This document shows positions 16,020-29,370 of a stretch of 64,000 nucleotides of DNA, piece after piece. The stretch comes from Lutjanus erythropterus (taxonomy: Eukaryota; Chordata; Actinopteri; Lutjaniformes; Lutjanidae). A program made the translations under genes and the position numbers. The notes under the pieces are model-generated. The model was not told the DNA's origin. It made no database searches and saw nothing but the letters and a program-made list of their open reading frames with translations. The stretch covers positions 6,991,019 to 7,055,018 of the forward strand of contig CM034605.1 in assembly GCA_020091685.1 (NCBI GenBank). Reading direction: 5' to 3'. Position 1 is the first letter of the stretch. Every line of letters begins with the position of its first letter.

Positions 16020-16530
16020 ACCAACAAGAAATAATTAATAAGTTGTTATAACACATTAGATGAAAAAGGCCAACACTGACTGGTTGCTTGCTAAATAGTG
16101 AGCCCACATTTATCTGTTCTGTTACTGTCTCATTGCTGACAGGTATAAATACTCACACACAGTATTTATACCTTTCAGCTTCATCAAATATATGTCAATA
16201 TGTTACTCGCATTTAACCACCATCAGCATATCTCAATAGTAAAAAAAAAGTTTTTAGCATTAAGGTACCAAATTACCAGATTCACACACACTATGACTTT
16301 TATGCTTTACAATTAAGCCTTCTTTGCCAGTTATAGATGTTAGTAACATAGTACTACTAAGTGGGCCAAATAGTGAGTCCATCCAGATGTATGAAATCTT
16401 TATTATAACGTGTTTATAATTGTTTATTAATGATTTATAACATGTTCATTGACCTAATTAATAATATAGTTATAAACCAATTACGAGTCATTTATAAGGG
16501 TAGTCTAATTGTAAAGTGGTACTGAGAATG
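16020..16530 (+). mobile_element. dispersed repeat R2, copy A
   Basis: Words such as GGTTGCTTGCTAAATAGTGAGCCCACATTTATCTGT (about 16080-16120) and GGTATAAATAC with CAGCTTCATCA are found again, inverted, at 61545-61765. The AT-rich tail 16380-16520 with TAATTGTAAAGTGGTACTGAG also has relatives near 61380-61430 and 62030-62070. Non-coding; class unknown. Confidence 0.55.
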
Positions 16531-19500
16531 CAGTTATGGTTTACAGAGTGAGTCATGAGTCTACAGTGAGTCATGTGAAGAGACACCGCTGGTACGGTAT
16601 ACTGGTAAGGTATAGGATGCAGAATTTGTCCTAATAAGAGTTTAATAAGCTAACCTGCCTGAAAAAAGAAAGTAACTGCTGCACTTCAGTTGAGGACGTA
16701 CAGCAATAATGTCTACTAAAGATACATACATTTTTGCAGGGAATAATTTAAACAGGACACATATTGAAAACCAGGGCTTCATTTCCAAAAACAAAAAGAC
16801 TATATAGAATATGCAGGATTTGTTAGTAGCTGTTTACAAATTCAAAATACAAATGCTTTAGGTTGGTAAAGCTTCCTGATCACAGCAAAATAATTAAAAA
16901 ATAAGGATATATATGCAGAGGACAGGGTCTCTTCCATTAGGTCATAAGTGATCATTGGGAGGCGTTATTTTAAATGAGTAAATGAGACATTTTTTTTGTT
17001 TGTTTGTTTTGAAAATCCTGCACAGTATGTCTTTATGTAAAGCACTCTGACCTGCTTTTGCATGCTATGGTAGTATACAAATATATTTTAAATCAAACTG
17101 AGCAGAACTGACAGTACAAGAGCAGATTACATTGCAATAGATGAGAATATGCTTTTTAAAATACAAATTTATATTAAAGAACTAATTATTTGCAAAACAT
17201 CCTCATATACACAGATTAAATTAGACTTCATTTTTCAAAGAGGGAGATTTGTTTTCACAGTCCATTCAATACAGAAAAGCAAGGATATAACATATGAAAC
17301 ACAGCAACATACAGGTGAAGGCAAAACATAGAATCACCATAAATTCATCCATATATGTAGCACACAACATGTCAGTGGGGCACTTTATTTAATGCTGCAA
17401 TGGCAGAGTGGACAAAAATCCTGCTAAAGTGAGCTCTCTTTCATTTTAAAGTCCTATATCTCCATCCAGATGGCATATTTACTCAGCCTCAAAAGCTGTG
17501 TCTCTTGAAAACTACATCTCAGTTCACAGAAAGGAGATTATTAGATCATACTTACTCATTAATGAAAGTGAGTATCCCACAAAATGTTCTAATTAAACTA
17601 AGATTAAATATCGTAGGGCATTAGGGTAGTTTAGGCAGCATTTGGACCAAATGTGTCATGATGATAAACAATTTCTGTAAGATGGTGAGTTATGGCTACA
17701 TTAAGTGTTACGGTCATACTGAACAAACCACTGCTCTTTGAATTTCCTTGGTTAAGTTGTCTTTGTGCTACTTTAAAACACACTGTGAATGTTGTTTTTT
17801 TCACCACTATCATTTCATTTTTAAATATTTTGCCTCATAAACCAGACTTTAAGTATTTGAGTCTTACAGCACACAAGAAATTTACAGCAACAACAGCAGG
17901 AGAACATTTTTTCGGCTTCAAAACTCACTAAAATCAGTAATTACATAAACACTGAACAACCTTTACACACTGAAGGCTAATTTTTGCTATGAGGTGAGTG
18001 TGTAGTTGTCTGTAACACAGTGTATGAGTGAGTGCATGTTTAGGGCTGCATGAGTTTCTGTGTGTGTGTGTCTGTCTGTCTGCACGTGTGCAAAGAAAGT
18101 CCCTATTGGAGTACAGTGAACATCCCATCAGGATATGTAACCTAAACAGCACAATGGAGAGAAACAGAAGGGCTTAGGGGCATGAAACACTCACCTTGAA
18201 CCAGGCTGCTCCTTGCAGACACAAGGATTACCCATCTGCACATTTTTGAAGCCTTTTGATTAACAATGTGTCCAAAATGAAAGCCGAAAAGGAGAAAACA
18301 CAATTTAGTAATTTCAATGGCTGTCTGCAGATGGGTTGCCAACATATTTGGATAATTAACAGGTAGATATTTTCTTTATACTGGGCCCACGATGGCAATT
18401 AACATGTTTTGTGGAGAGGTGAAAACTTTTTTCGAGGCAGTGAAGATGGATGGAAAATGCATTAGAGGAGGTCACGGAAATGGGCTTCTATTCTTTTCGC
18501 TAAAAGGATGCTTTTATAAGGTGATAGCAATTGAGGAATAAAACCCCAAGGGCAAATAAATGATAAAGAACTCATCTTTAATTGGCAATCTTTTTGGTTC
18601 ATATGAATACCACTCCAAATTTCCAATCCACATTTCCATTGACTGCATGGCAAGTCTCTCTTGAACCAGAATTATGAAAGGCAAAAGGAGCTACAATGAC
18701 GACCAAAAAGGACAACTCCATCACTCAGCAAGCCAAAGGTTTACAAATTGCCCACTCTCTGTTCACCATGATACTATGCAATTCAATGAGAACAGTCATT
18801 GCCTGAAAATAGTTTAAAAGATACATAGTGCAGTTTTAGAGAAACCTTCATTTGGGAAACTGAATGAATGTCCTGCTGCATATTTGAATAAAATTGATTT
18901 GAAACATGAATAAGTGTATCCATCTAAAAAGGTGATGATGTAGTTGAAAATCCAAAAATTCACGATGTGATAACCTTCAAACTCTTGTCAGTATGAGTTT
19001 CAACTGAATTGCCATGGATGCTTTTTTAGAATTTTACTTATTAGCTCAATTTGTCTGTGCACTAACAGTTTGTTTATGCAGCAAATGTGGTGATGTTTGT
19101 GTGTAAGCCATGGCCAAGGCCCTCACCCCTGTAAAACCTCTCTCTGCTGCCACCTAATGGCAGGAGTGAGTGTTAATTCTGAGCTCTGGAGCCCAGCTGA
19201 GGAAAAGTGTGCACCAACACATCCTCCCTCTCTCAGGTAATTATGTCTTTTATCTAGGAGACACATACAGCTACTTTAACATTGGATATCCAGCCGTCCT
19301 AATGGGCCATTATTCAAATAAATGGGGGAAACACTGTGGGGTTGGTGACCCCCTCCGTGCGACAGGGCCCTCCATCCAGGCACACCTGCTGAGACAAGGT
19401 AACGTTTATCACTGACACCTTCGCAGGACAGAAACAAAATGGCAGGCGGGGTCAGCAGTAAGGAGCACACCGGGCTTGTCATATTGCAAACATATCCATT

Positions 19501-20337
19501 TGGTACGGCTCTACTCTTGTGGTTGCCAGGCTACTGCCTAATATATGGTGACTGAGTGTGCGTCAGGAAAACAGAAGTAAGATGTTGACTTTGAGATAAG
19601 TACCTCTTCAAATTAAACAGCACCATCACATTGCATTCAAAATAACATTTCCAAAGGTCAACTTTAAATGGTCCCCATTTGGCGAAAAAAAAAATCCCTG
19701 TGTTCTTCAACTCACTAAATCGTCGAATTTGCATACCAGTTATGTTAGTTAGTGGCATTTAATTATTTATGTTTTAATTACACAGAATGAAGGGGATAAT
19801 ATCACTGTACGGTAGTTTTGTGGTGTGTGTGCCCCTGTCATCTGAACACTCGGATGTCTCCTTATTAAAGTACACAAAAAAGATAATTACGTCCGGCTCT
19901 GTCTAAACATTGCCATGGTGCTGCACTAGAAAATCATCGCTGAATTGGACACAGGAGAGGGTTAGACCTCTTATGATTAATGTGCTTGGTCACACACACT
20001 CATGATTGGTAAAGGCATGTCAACTCCCTCTTTCTCCCCTGCCCTCCTCCAGAGTCAAGGGTCGGCAAAATTGTTTTGATGGCACTGATTGTCACATCAA
20101 GCCGACTTATCATGCAGTGAGCTCACCTATGGACTCCAGAGAGCTGAGCCTGCAGCTGAGGAAGACACACCCACTTCCCCAGAAAACACATATTCCCATG
20201 AGTGCATCGATTGGGAATCAACAAAGGCACAGACTGCAGAGTTTCTCAAAGTCCAGCAAGTCAGTCATAAGGTGACCAGATTTCTGAAATGAAAACTCGG
20301 GACATTTCCAGTTTGGTGGTCAATATATCACCAAAAT
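16531..20337. other. mostly unique DNA, no gene seen
   Basis: No exon recognised. A short (GT)n/(CTGT)n stretch is at 18058-18082. The 19080-20270 part has balanced composition, little low complexity, and an octamer ATTTGCAT at 19727-19734; it could be regulatory. Short open frames on both strands overlap and do not resemble known proteins. Confidence 0.4.
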
Positions 20338-20377
20338 GTCCTATAATCAAATATATATAACATCAATATAATATATA

Positions 20378-20473
20378 ATCAAAATACATGAAACCAGAAT
20401 TATCTCCTTTTTTATTTTATAGATAATACTATGAAATAAAAAAGGAGATAATTCTGGTTTCATGTATTTTGAT
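20378..20473. repeat. perfect 40-bp inverted repeat (hairpin)
   Basis: Arms 20378-20417 and 20434-20473 are exact reverse complements over 40 bases with a 16-base spacer. Within the spacer ATAG and CTAT can pair too, leaving a loop of about six bases. This would fold into a long near-perfect stem as RNA or a cruciform as DNA. Zero mismatches implies recent origin: a young MITE-like foldback, a small-RNA hairpin, or an assembly foldback artefact. Confidence 0.95.
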
Positions 20474-20479
20474 CATGGT

Positions 20480-21160
20480 AACTGTTGTACTGTAATAAAA
20501 CATGGTGCAGGCCGACTGATAAAACTGGATAGGCTTATTAAGTAAGTAACTTTGTAAAGAGTGTCAGAGAATCATACTTTACCGCGAGTGAAGCCAAGTT
20601 AAACTACAAGAGTGCACTCAGTAGGGTGCAGATTCCTGACAGGCAACAGATGGTGAAGCACCTACTGCATTGCTCCAGCACCTGCCAGATGCAACCAGCA
20701 GATTTGTAAAGGTCTGCCAACATTAGCATGATCCACACATAAACTGTCCCCAACTGAAACAAGATTTCAAATTGAAGCAGTTATTTATCACTTGTGGCCC
20801 CCAACAGAGTGAGAAGTCAGCTGTCCATGTTTGTCAAAAACAAAGCAGTCAAATAGAATTGCTGCCTCGCAGTTATATGTCTCCACAAACCAGTCAAGTT
20901 GAAGTTTACATCCGTCTGTCTAGACTCATATAATGTCTGTAGACTTTGAAGGAATTTTATATGGAACTTGCCACAATCTTGACCTGCAACTTTGAAGGAG
21001 TTTAATAAAAGGTATTAAGTGCATTCTTGGCAAAACGGAAGTTACCACTATACATGTGTAATTCCACTGAATAATAAGTCAGAAATATGCTGTCTTCACT
21101 GAGAGGAGTAGAGAGGAGTACTGAGGACTGATAGAGAGCTAAACATTATGATGACACAGT
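20480..21160. other. no gene seen
   Basis: Unremarkable AT-rich sequence with no exon, RNA gene or repeat family recognised. Confidence 0.4.
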
Positions 21161-21640
21161 GAAGTTGACCTTTGACCTTTTGGATAAAAGCTTTCATCAT
21201 CTCATCATTTTATCCTACCAGATATTTGTGTTTAAGTTTCTCATAATTAGTGTATGAATTCTTGAGATTTGGTCAAAAATGCATTTAGTGAGGTCACTGT
21301 GACCTTTGACAACCAAAATCTAATCAGTTCATGCTTGAGTCCAAGGGGATGCTTGTTCCAGAAAAAGAAATGAAGAAATTTCATCAAAGTGTTCCTGAGA
21401 TAGCGCCTTCATTAAACCAAGACAGACAGGAGTTAACACTGACCTTGACCTTTGTCCTTTGACCACCAAAATCTAACCAATTAATCTCTGAGTCCGAATG
21501 GTCATGTCTTGCAAATGGTCATTTGTGTCAAGTTCGAAGAAATTCCTTAACAGCATTATTCAGATATTGTGTTCACAAGAATGGTTTTTCAAGGTTTTTC
21601 ACAAATCGTGAATCACAGAGGTCCTTCAGCATACAGTCGT
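21160..21640. repeat. dispersed/tandem repeat with TGACCTTTGACC units
   Basis: Two or more diverged units of about 152 bases share GACCTTTGAC(C/A)ACCAAAATCTAA, a TTGAGTCC word and a following GAAGAAAT(T/C) block (units near 21300 and 21455, with a partial one from 21160). This is a common fish repeat type. It brings in direct-repeat nuclear-receptor half-sites such as TGACCTTTGACCT at 21166-21178. Confidence 0.65.
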
Positions 21641-23446
21641 GCATGTGCACAAAAACAGGCTGATCGCTCCACTTGTATTCGAGATTAGCTGTGGACAACC
21701 TCGAGGTTCAGTGACCACCACTGCACAGACACACACACACAAACTACAATGGGTCAAGACAATATATTCATACAAGACAGAGAAGACTGACAACATAAAA
21801 TACTTTGGTTGATTCTCATTGCTTGCCTCATGTTTGCATTTTATCTGAAAAACATTGTTTGAAAAAAATAAATTGTCAGGTTCTGTATTTATATCTTTAC
21901 GTTTCCTACTCCACCTCCTCCAGTCTTCTTCCTATCCAGCCTTCCTCCTCCCCATCCCTCCAGCATACTTGGCTTGAAAAGGTGTTTGTGGTGATGTTGT
22001 GGATTCACTTGACACTTGTTAAACTAAAACTAGTGCATGCAAGTAGTTTGTAGAAGAAGAAGAGTGATATGACACTGGTATAACGAGCAGCCTGAAAACA
22101 AGCACAATGCAACTGATACATCAAATGATAGATTTTGCTGCCTCATCTTACTTAAATGAAAATTACTATTGTTATTTCACCATGCAGCTCTTTTCTAATC
22201 CACAGTTAAAAAAAAAAAACAGGGACATTTCTGGATGCACCGATCCTGTTTCTGATGTGACTTATTTCCCTTACTTCTGTTATTATATGGTAACATTAAA
22301 GGAGCAATATGAAACAATTACATGTCCATAAATGAGCAATGCAGTCCAAATAGTGACCTATAAAACAGGCTGAAATCCAATTTAATATGCCGATTGGGTC
22401 TATCAGTCACTACATGACATTCCCTGATTTGTCACACCATGTTACTTACTGACGCTGTGAGGTTGCTGTCACTTGATTGCTTCAGTTTTGTGCTCATTTA
22501 TTTGGTTCTAATGCACTTTAAAAGTTCATGTCTCTGGATGTCAAATTCTAATTGATCTTCAATTTTAGTCTTAGACTTTTAGTCTGTGCCTCAAATACCC
22601 CACACTGGACTTTACAGTCAGCCGAGTCAACAGTCACATCAGCCAGTGAACATTTGTGTTATATGTGACATTACTATTGCTGGTGTTGTACAAATAAAAA
22701 TGTTTCCTACATTCTGTGGTGACATATTAATATGGATGAAGATAATTCCTGAAATGGAGTGTGTCTGCACAGAGATCATTTTTGTTTTAAAATGTTGCTT
22801 TAAAAGAAAAACATAGTAGTGTGGATGGTAGCCTTAACTGTTACAAACATCTACTCCTTCTAGAAGATTATTGATGATTTCTTCCAACTCATATGCAGAC
22901 ACTAACTAGCTTGAACATTTTGCATTAATTTGAACTCATTCATCTGAAATGACACAAGTTACGGGTTGGAATAGAAATTTCAAAGGGTGCCTTGGCTATA
23001 GCGTTGTCAGACAAGCGAGTATTTCAACTTAGCATATTTTCTCTGATGACATATCATGGTCATTTCATGATTTATTATAGTAAATATATTAGAGGTTTCT
23101 CCTTAAACTACTGGAGAGTGTTGTTCTTGTGTTGAGTTCAGGCATTAATTTTACACCAGAGAAATGCCTATCAGCTCCTAACTATGCTTGAATGTATTTT
23201 TACCATACTGACATTGAACTTGAATGTATGTTCCTTAAAGTAATACTTCGGTTGATTAAATGTCATCCTGTTATCACGAATCGTTTTAGACCTTTGACCT
23301 CAAATAAAAATCAGATGCGGCCCTTTGAGTAATAAGTTTGAGAACCCCTGACATACAAGGTTCTAGACAGATAAAAATCCTACATACATAGATAAATATG
23401 CTGCTATATGAGTATGTAACTGAGATCCGTAGACACACACATATAC
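21641..23446. other. no gene seen
   Basis: AT-rich, mostly unique. A stretch near 22290-22440 beginning TTAAAGGAGCAATATG resembles the end of another fish repeat but is too short to assign. No exon recognised. Confidence 0.35.
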
Positions 23447-23447
23447 A

Positions 23448-23481
<34 letters not shown>
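23447..23481. repeat. (TATC)n microsatellite
   Basis: About eight perfect tetranucleotide units flanked by CA-rich sequence. Confidence 0.95.
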
Positions 23482-24424
23482 CATACACACATATACATAT
23501 GTAGGGTCAGTGAAGGGACGAAAGAAAGCCATGGGTCTACATTTTCAAGGCTTGTTCCCACCATCTCTTCCACGAAACACCCATCACCTGGAAAAGCCTT
23601 GCTGAATAGAGCTGCTGATGTCATTGGAGAGATGGTATTGATTGACCAAGGGGCAGCAAAGGCCAATGCAATTAAGAGACAAGAAAACATACAGCGTTAA
23701 AGACTGTGTAAATAAAGGGACTCTGCAGTAGGGCCAGACAAAGGCCAGTCCAGGGCCCATTCAGGAGCTCCTTGTTCACCGTTGGCCTGGGGTCTTCTCC
23801 AAGGATTGAGGGTCTGGGTGGGAGGCCTGGGGGTGGTGGTGAAGAAGAGAGAAGCAGTGTGTGGGTGTCCGGAGGGATAAGGGCAGAGGGTGTTGCTAGG
23901 CTGTCTCTGAGAGGTCGGCAAGAGCTAAGCCCTGCCTGTGTCCGGAACTATCAGGTGATCACGGATGATCTGCATCTCAAGGAGGGGGCTGTTGAGTGGA
24001 AGAAGCTGTATTTTTATAGGCTTCTGCCTGGTTTGCTTTGCTGTCCTTATTACTCACTTCCTTCCGTTTTTGTTCTATCCGAGTACGTGCACTGTAGCGT
24101 GAATGATTTCTATAGCAAATTACATAGATACATTCATTTTGAATTAAATGCATTTGTGAGTCAGTAATTTCCCTCTGTATTTTAACAATCTAAACTATCT
24201 GCAGATACGTAACTATAATGGTTGTGTTTCTAAACTGTTTACACTGCAAACACTTGAGATATACATTGTATGACAGGTTCTCTGAACTTTCTAGTACACT
24301 TGCAGGTTTGAACACACCTATTACAAATGATAGTTTCAGAAACATAGGTCCAAAGAGAATGGCTGCCTACTGTTACCCTATGCAGTAGAGATGTTAAAAA
24401 TGTTTCATCAGGCTACAATAATAT
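23482..24424. other. unique DNA, no gene seen
   Basis: Comparatively GC-rich around 23700-23960 with open frames on both strands over the same bases (131 and 74 codons), the sign of composition rather than coding. No family match recognised. Confidence 0.35.
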
Positions 24425-24870
24425 AAAGCTACGTTTCCACCCAAAGTATCTGGAACTTTTAGTCCTGGGACCTACTTTTCCAGGAACTAAAAGGAAACAC
24501 ACTGAGACCATCCAAAGGTTCTTAGTCCCTGGGGAAACACAACTTATATGTCTCCCAACTTTATCCACAATAAACAGGTAAACCTGTGACAAATAATGTC
24601 ACAGCAAGGATATTATGGCCAACATTAATCAGGGAGTCAAAAATCAACAAGACTAAGCTCATGATAACAGCTCTGTGAGGCTGTAATTAGGTACAGTGAT
24701 GTTTCGAAGTTAATGCTAACATCAGCACTCTAACATGTAAACAATGACCAAGCTAACACGCTAATGTCTAACAGGTATAATGATTACCATGGTCACCACT
24801 AAAGGTTTGCATGCTAGCATACCAACATCACTGGAGCCATGCTGCTAGCATTGCTTGCAAAGACATTACC
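24425..24870. mobile_element. fragments of dispersed teleost repeats
   Basis: 24425-24545 is a pseudo-palindromic block built from CTACGTTTCCACC, CTGGAACTTTTAGTCC and CCAGGAACTAAAAGG words. 24690-24860 carries the GCTAAC/GCTAGC/TGCTAACAT word series typical of a very common fish interspersed repeat. Both are diverged and non-coding; class not assigned. Confidence 0.5.
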
Positions 24871-27800
24871 TGGGGTAAATCAATCTTATCACTTGATAAC
24901 ATTAAATGCCAATAGGAACATTTGATGTTAAAGGGGGAATTTGGCACTTTCCAGGCGGATGTCCAGTCAGTGTTGATGGTAAATGACATCAATTGAAGCA
25001 ATAAATATCTCAGTGCATACTATGGTGAGAGAGAGACGAGTTCTCTTGCTGCAAAATTTGTTGACATCGGAGGTATGGAAGAACTACAGGTTATTTCAGC
25101 TTATATTTCTAGTCTCCACCTCTGTGTAGCCAGAGAGCATGCTAGATGAGCATTTTTGTCAACTAACGCTCTATTTTAGCCAACAAAGCAATAGCTATAG
25201 GCCAGGGTCATGATACATAGCAACATGGCTGTGGTCATCAGAAGCTTGCATGCAATGCATTCTGGTACATAGGGACGGCTCTGTGAGGAGGAGAACTCAG
25301 CTTTCTCAGTCAATCGAACGCACAGAGGAATTATTGCTTTAGCTGACAATTTACCATCACATCATTAAAAGTGGCAAATTTTCTCTTTAAATGAGCTTTA
25401 TGACTGTATGAACAAAAATCAACCAGAACCTGTAAGAAATTTATGATTTTGAACCCACTGCCTCGCATCAATATGGACACATATGCCAAAGCTATTAGTA
25501 TTGTCCTAAATGGTCCTTTATATAATATTCATTTGTGGGTGCGTGGTCTGTGTCAATCTGTGTCAGTGTCAAAGGCAGTGCTCGCATAGACACAACAGAC
25601 TGCTCAACCCCTCGGATCCCCTGTTTGATCCGGCTCTTCTTCTGGCAACAAGCAGAGCTGGGGGGTCACCTATTCTGATGTGCTTGCTCTGCCCCCTCTG
25701 TGTCTGCATTCAGATAAAAACAATGGCCTCTACTTCATCTGTCTCCCAGGTGTCAGCACGAACATGATCCTGGGATAATTTACCTCGCTCCTCATTTCTT
25801 GTTCATCAAATGAGGGCCAGTGTCTGCCTGTCCTTAGTCTCATTTACATTTTCTCATTTGCACTGCACTTTTATTATTCAAATTCGTATGTTGTCTGGAA
25901 AAATGGACGGCCCGAATGGATGGCTGATGTTGTCGCTCTCTCGGTGTGCATCACCCTGAGCAACAAAGAGGCGACGGGTAGCATTTGACGGCCTGTACAT
26001 GTATCATAAGCCACCTGAGGATGGAGGCGGCCATTGTTTCCTCTTAGCTGCAGGTAAGAAATTGTGGATTCTTTGTGCAATTGTGTTGCCTTTACAATGT
26101 CTGGATATATCACATTTACAGTACTTCACACAACAAATAAACAGCATGGCTATGACCTTCTTTTTGATAGCAATAACACAAAACAAGTTGTTGAACCATT
26201 TTCCAGAAAAGAGCCAGTTTAATCAGAGGAGTATTGTCATAATGTATAGAAAGTGTGGTGGACATGTTATCTGGTAAATTCAATGTCCTATCTCAGTGAA
26301 AAGAGCCCTACACATTCCCTGGGCCAGTACCTGTGTATAGACTCTAGTCCTTGACCATGATTTTAAAGAGTTCACCACTTGACCATGGTTTTTCACTATA
26401 TTCAACAACAGTGAATGCACATTGGTCCTTTCCCCTTGAACGATATGTACATACTGCATGTTTCTGCTGCTGCACGTCAAGGATGCTGCAACAGGAACAA
26501 ATCAACCATATTCATTTGTGGGAATCATTTTTTTCCTGCATGATGAGACTTATATTGATACACTCCGCTGGTAATTTAGCTTTGGTGTATCCGTCGTTGT
26601 TATGGGCTCATAGTCCAGCATGAACGATGCTGTGATTCCCTTCAGAGAGGTAATATATGCCCTGGAAGGAATCATATACTTGCACTAAATCAAGCAAGTT
26701 ACAGACAGCGGAATGCACTGAGTGAAACTGAGGACTTGATAGGTCCAATCTAAAGAGATGGGGAGCGATTAGATTGGGTGAGGGTGGGTGCCTGGAGACA
26801 TGGGGGGGGCAATATTCCCAGACGTCTTTCTACAATAAATATATTTTTAATTTGTGCTCTTTTATTAACCAGCAAAATCACTTCAAAATGAATAGCACAT
26901 TATTAAGTCTTCTAGTGGCTCTTACTGTTCTTTATCATGAGTTTGTATCACTGTGCAATTCATCTCCAGCCAGTCTTCACACTAAATATGTTTTATATGA
27001 GCCTTCATTTATCATGGCCTGTCAGCTCTTAACTGTATCATTATTCAGTCTAGAGTTATAAATTGGAATCATTAAACGGTTTTTCATATAATCTGATGCA
27101 ATAACTGCTCCCCCTTTATTGGCTTGTGAAAAGAAAATAGTAAATACAATTGTCTGTCAAGATCTCTGGAGATAGCCGTCTCTCTCAGGCTGAAATGAAA
27201 TTAGGCCAGCCGAGGAGACAGGATCAATGTCAGCAGATTTGTTCGACTTTCATCGTGGAGGGGACGGGGTTGAGCGGATGAAGGATGGAGAGAAAAGGAA
27301 GCTGACACCGCTGAACCCGATGAGGAATGTGGGCTTAGCTGTCAATATTTTTTTCATACAGTGTCACATCAATCAGAGGTGTCTTTTCAACTTCTCAGTG
27401 CAGCTTGGCGCAGACATTCGTAATGGAGATATTACATTCCCTGAACTCAGCTAAATGTGTGCTCTCTGTATCCTTTTTTTCCTCTAGCATCAGAGACGTT
27501 TTCATGGAGGTGGAGTGATTAACGATGACAATGCGGGGTCAGATTTTTCATCACTTGAATCTTATTCTAATCAGTGGAGGACCTTGGCAGCATGAACCGT
27601 CTCTGTGACTGCTACATACCAAATTGTAAAAAGTAGTTAAGCTCAAATGTTGCAAAATCTAAAAGCTTTAGAAATTAAACAGAATTTTCTTTACAAATTA
27701 CATGAAATATATAAATGAATGAAATGAAACAGGTGGAAACGACCAAAATACAAAGGAATAGACTATAGCAGTTTAGCTCTTGAGAATAGATGCCTGATGT

Positions 27801-29056
27801 TTTGAGTCATTGTTTTCTCCTTCCTCATCCCATAAAGAGATGCTGATAAAAGGTGTTAAACCCACTCTAATAATCATGGGTAAAGACTGCCACCCTCTGG
27901 CAGCCTCACAGACTAACCTATTATGTTACACCTACATTATGATGTGTTTAAATTTTAAAGAAATCTGAACAGATTTTTATTACATATTTTGGGAGAATTG
28001 CACAAAATTATTTAAATGATATGGATATTCTTATGAATGAATTAAATAATTCACCAGTGAAAGACAAAACATATTATGGAGGGTTCTTACTTTTACAGAA
28101 GAAATGTACTTCTTTTTCTATGAGTCAATGCTGCCATCTACTGGATGATGCACTGAAATGCTGGCGTGTAATTTGAGATGACACCTCTGAAGAACCTGAG
28201 CAGCGCTCAACTTCTGCAATCTGCTCTGAATCTCAACAGCAAGGCACTGTGAAAAATAAAACGACGAGTCTTGTGCAGCTTATTGAAAATTTCTTTTTCC
28301 AACATGCTGTAACACTCTTTGCTTGGTTGGTAGTGTTCTCTGATCCCTCTGGTCAGTGAGTTATGAGCAGGTTCCAGTTTGTCCTTGAATAATCTTCTTT
28401 TAATCAACACAAACATGCACTGGTGGATTAAGGTGGTCATGGGCCACTCGGCTACTCTTTGTGCGAGGCCCTCCCTAGTCATCATGCTTTGGCGGACAAA
28501 AAAATAATGTAATAATAATTGAGACAGCCTTTACTATAAAGAGCATTGCTATAAAGGCATTCACAGTGCATCTGCAAGCTGGTAACAGCTTTTAGCTTTC
28601 TATTTGAAAACTAAATTGACATTATGAACCAGGTTACATGATGTGCCCAGCAGCTGATTGATTAGATGTGGCCGACATCTACAGTAAGCTTAATTTTTAA
28701 AATATTTTTATGGACCAATAGGGCTTATGTTTCTCTTTTCTTCTTTGATTTTAAGTAAATTTAAATAATTCTAAAAATACTCTGGCCAATCTCTGGCCCT
28801 TGCACACATGGCACACAAGGCTGCAGCTTGCCAGTGTGTGCATTAATTTTCCCCTGCTAACACGGCAAGGCAGTATACTCAATTTCACTCTCTCAAGGTT
28901 CACAGCAGGGTCTTTACTCTACTGTTACTGTTACATATGGCACTCTACTTCTGCTAAACTCAAACCCGTCCCTATTAAACAATGACAGGGAGGATCTAAT
29001 ATTAACCACTTAGGCAAGGAGGCATGAAAAAGCAACTTAAATATGACATGTAAATT
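24871..29056. other. mostly unique DNA, no gene seen
   Basis: No exon or mobile element recognised. Balanced, repeat-free parts at about 25500-26100 and 26600-27560 could be regulatory, by texture alone. Scattered short open frames (up to about 95 codons) show no family signature and overlap frames on the other strand. Confidence 0.35.
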
Positions 29057-29370
29057 CATTCATCATTCATAACTCCTTATCCTTGAAGGGTTTCAGGGTG
29101 CTGCACCCTATCCCAAATGACATTGGGCAAGTGGCAGGGTGCACAGGTTGCCAGTTCGTCGCAGAGCTGACACATAAAGACAAATAAACACTCACACTCA
29201 AACTCACTCCCATGCAATTTAGAGTCACCAATTTACTCATTAACTTGCATGTCTCTGGACTGTGGGACAAAAAAAATGGAGCCCCCAGAGAGAACCCACA
29301 CAGATACAAGGAGAACAAACAAACTCTGCGTGTGCCCCAGAGCCCTCTTGCTGTGAGACAACAGTGGTAA
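29057..29370 (-). mobile_element. LINE-type 3' end, copy A
   Basis: Related along its length to the element at 32106-32392 (shared GGGCAA(G/T)..GGCAGGGTGCAC, TTTAGAGTCACCAATTTA-like and CATGTCTCTGGACTG blocks). Read on the minus strand, it ends in an ATGA-type short tail at about 29057-29072. More diverged than copy B; no clear target-site duplication was found. Confidence 0.6.

Noticed and set aside
23697-24167. 131-codon plus-strand frame overlapping a minus-strand frame
   Set aside because: Opposing frames over the same GC-richer bases with no family match; composition effect.
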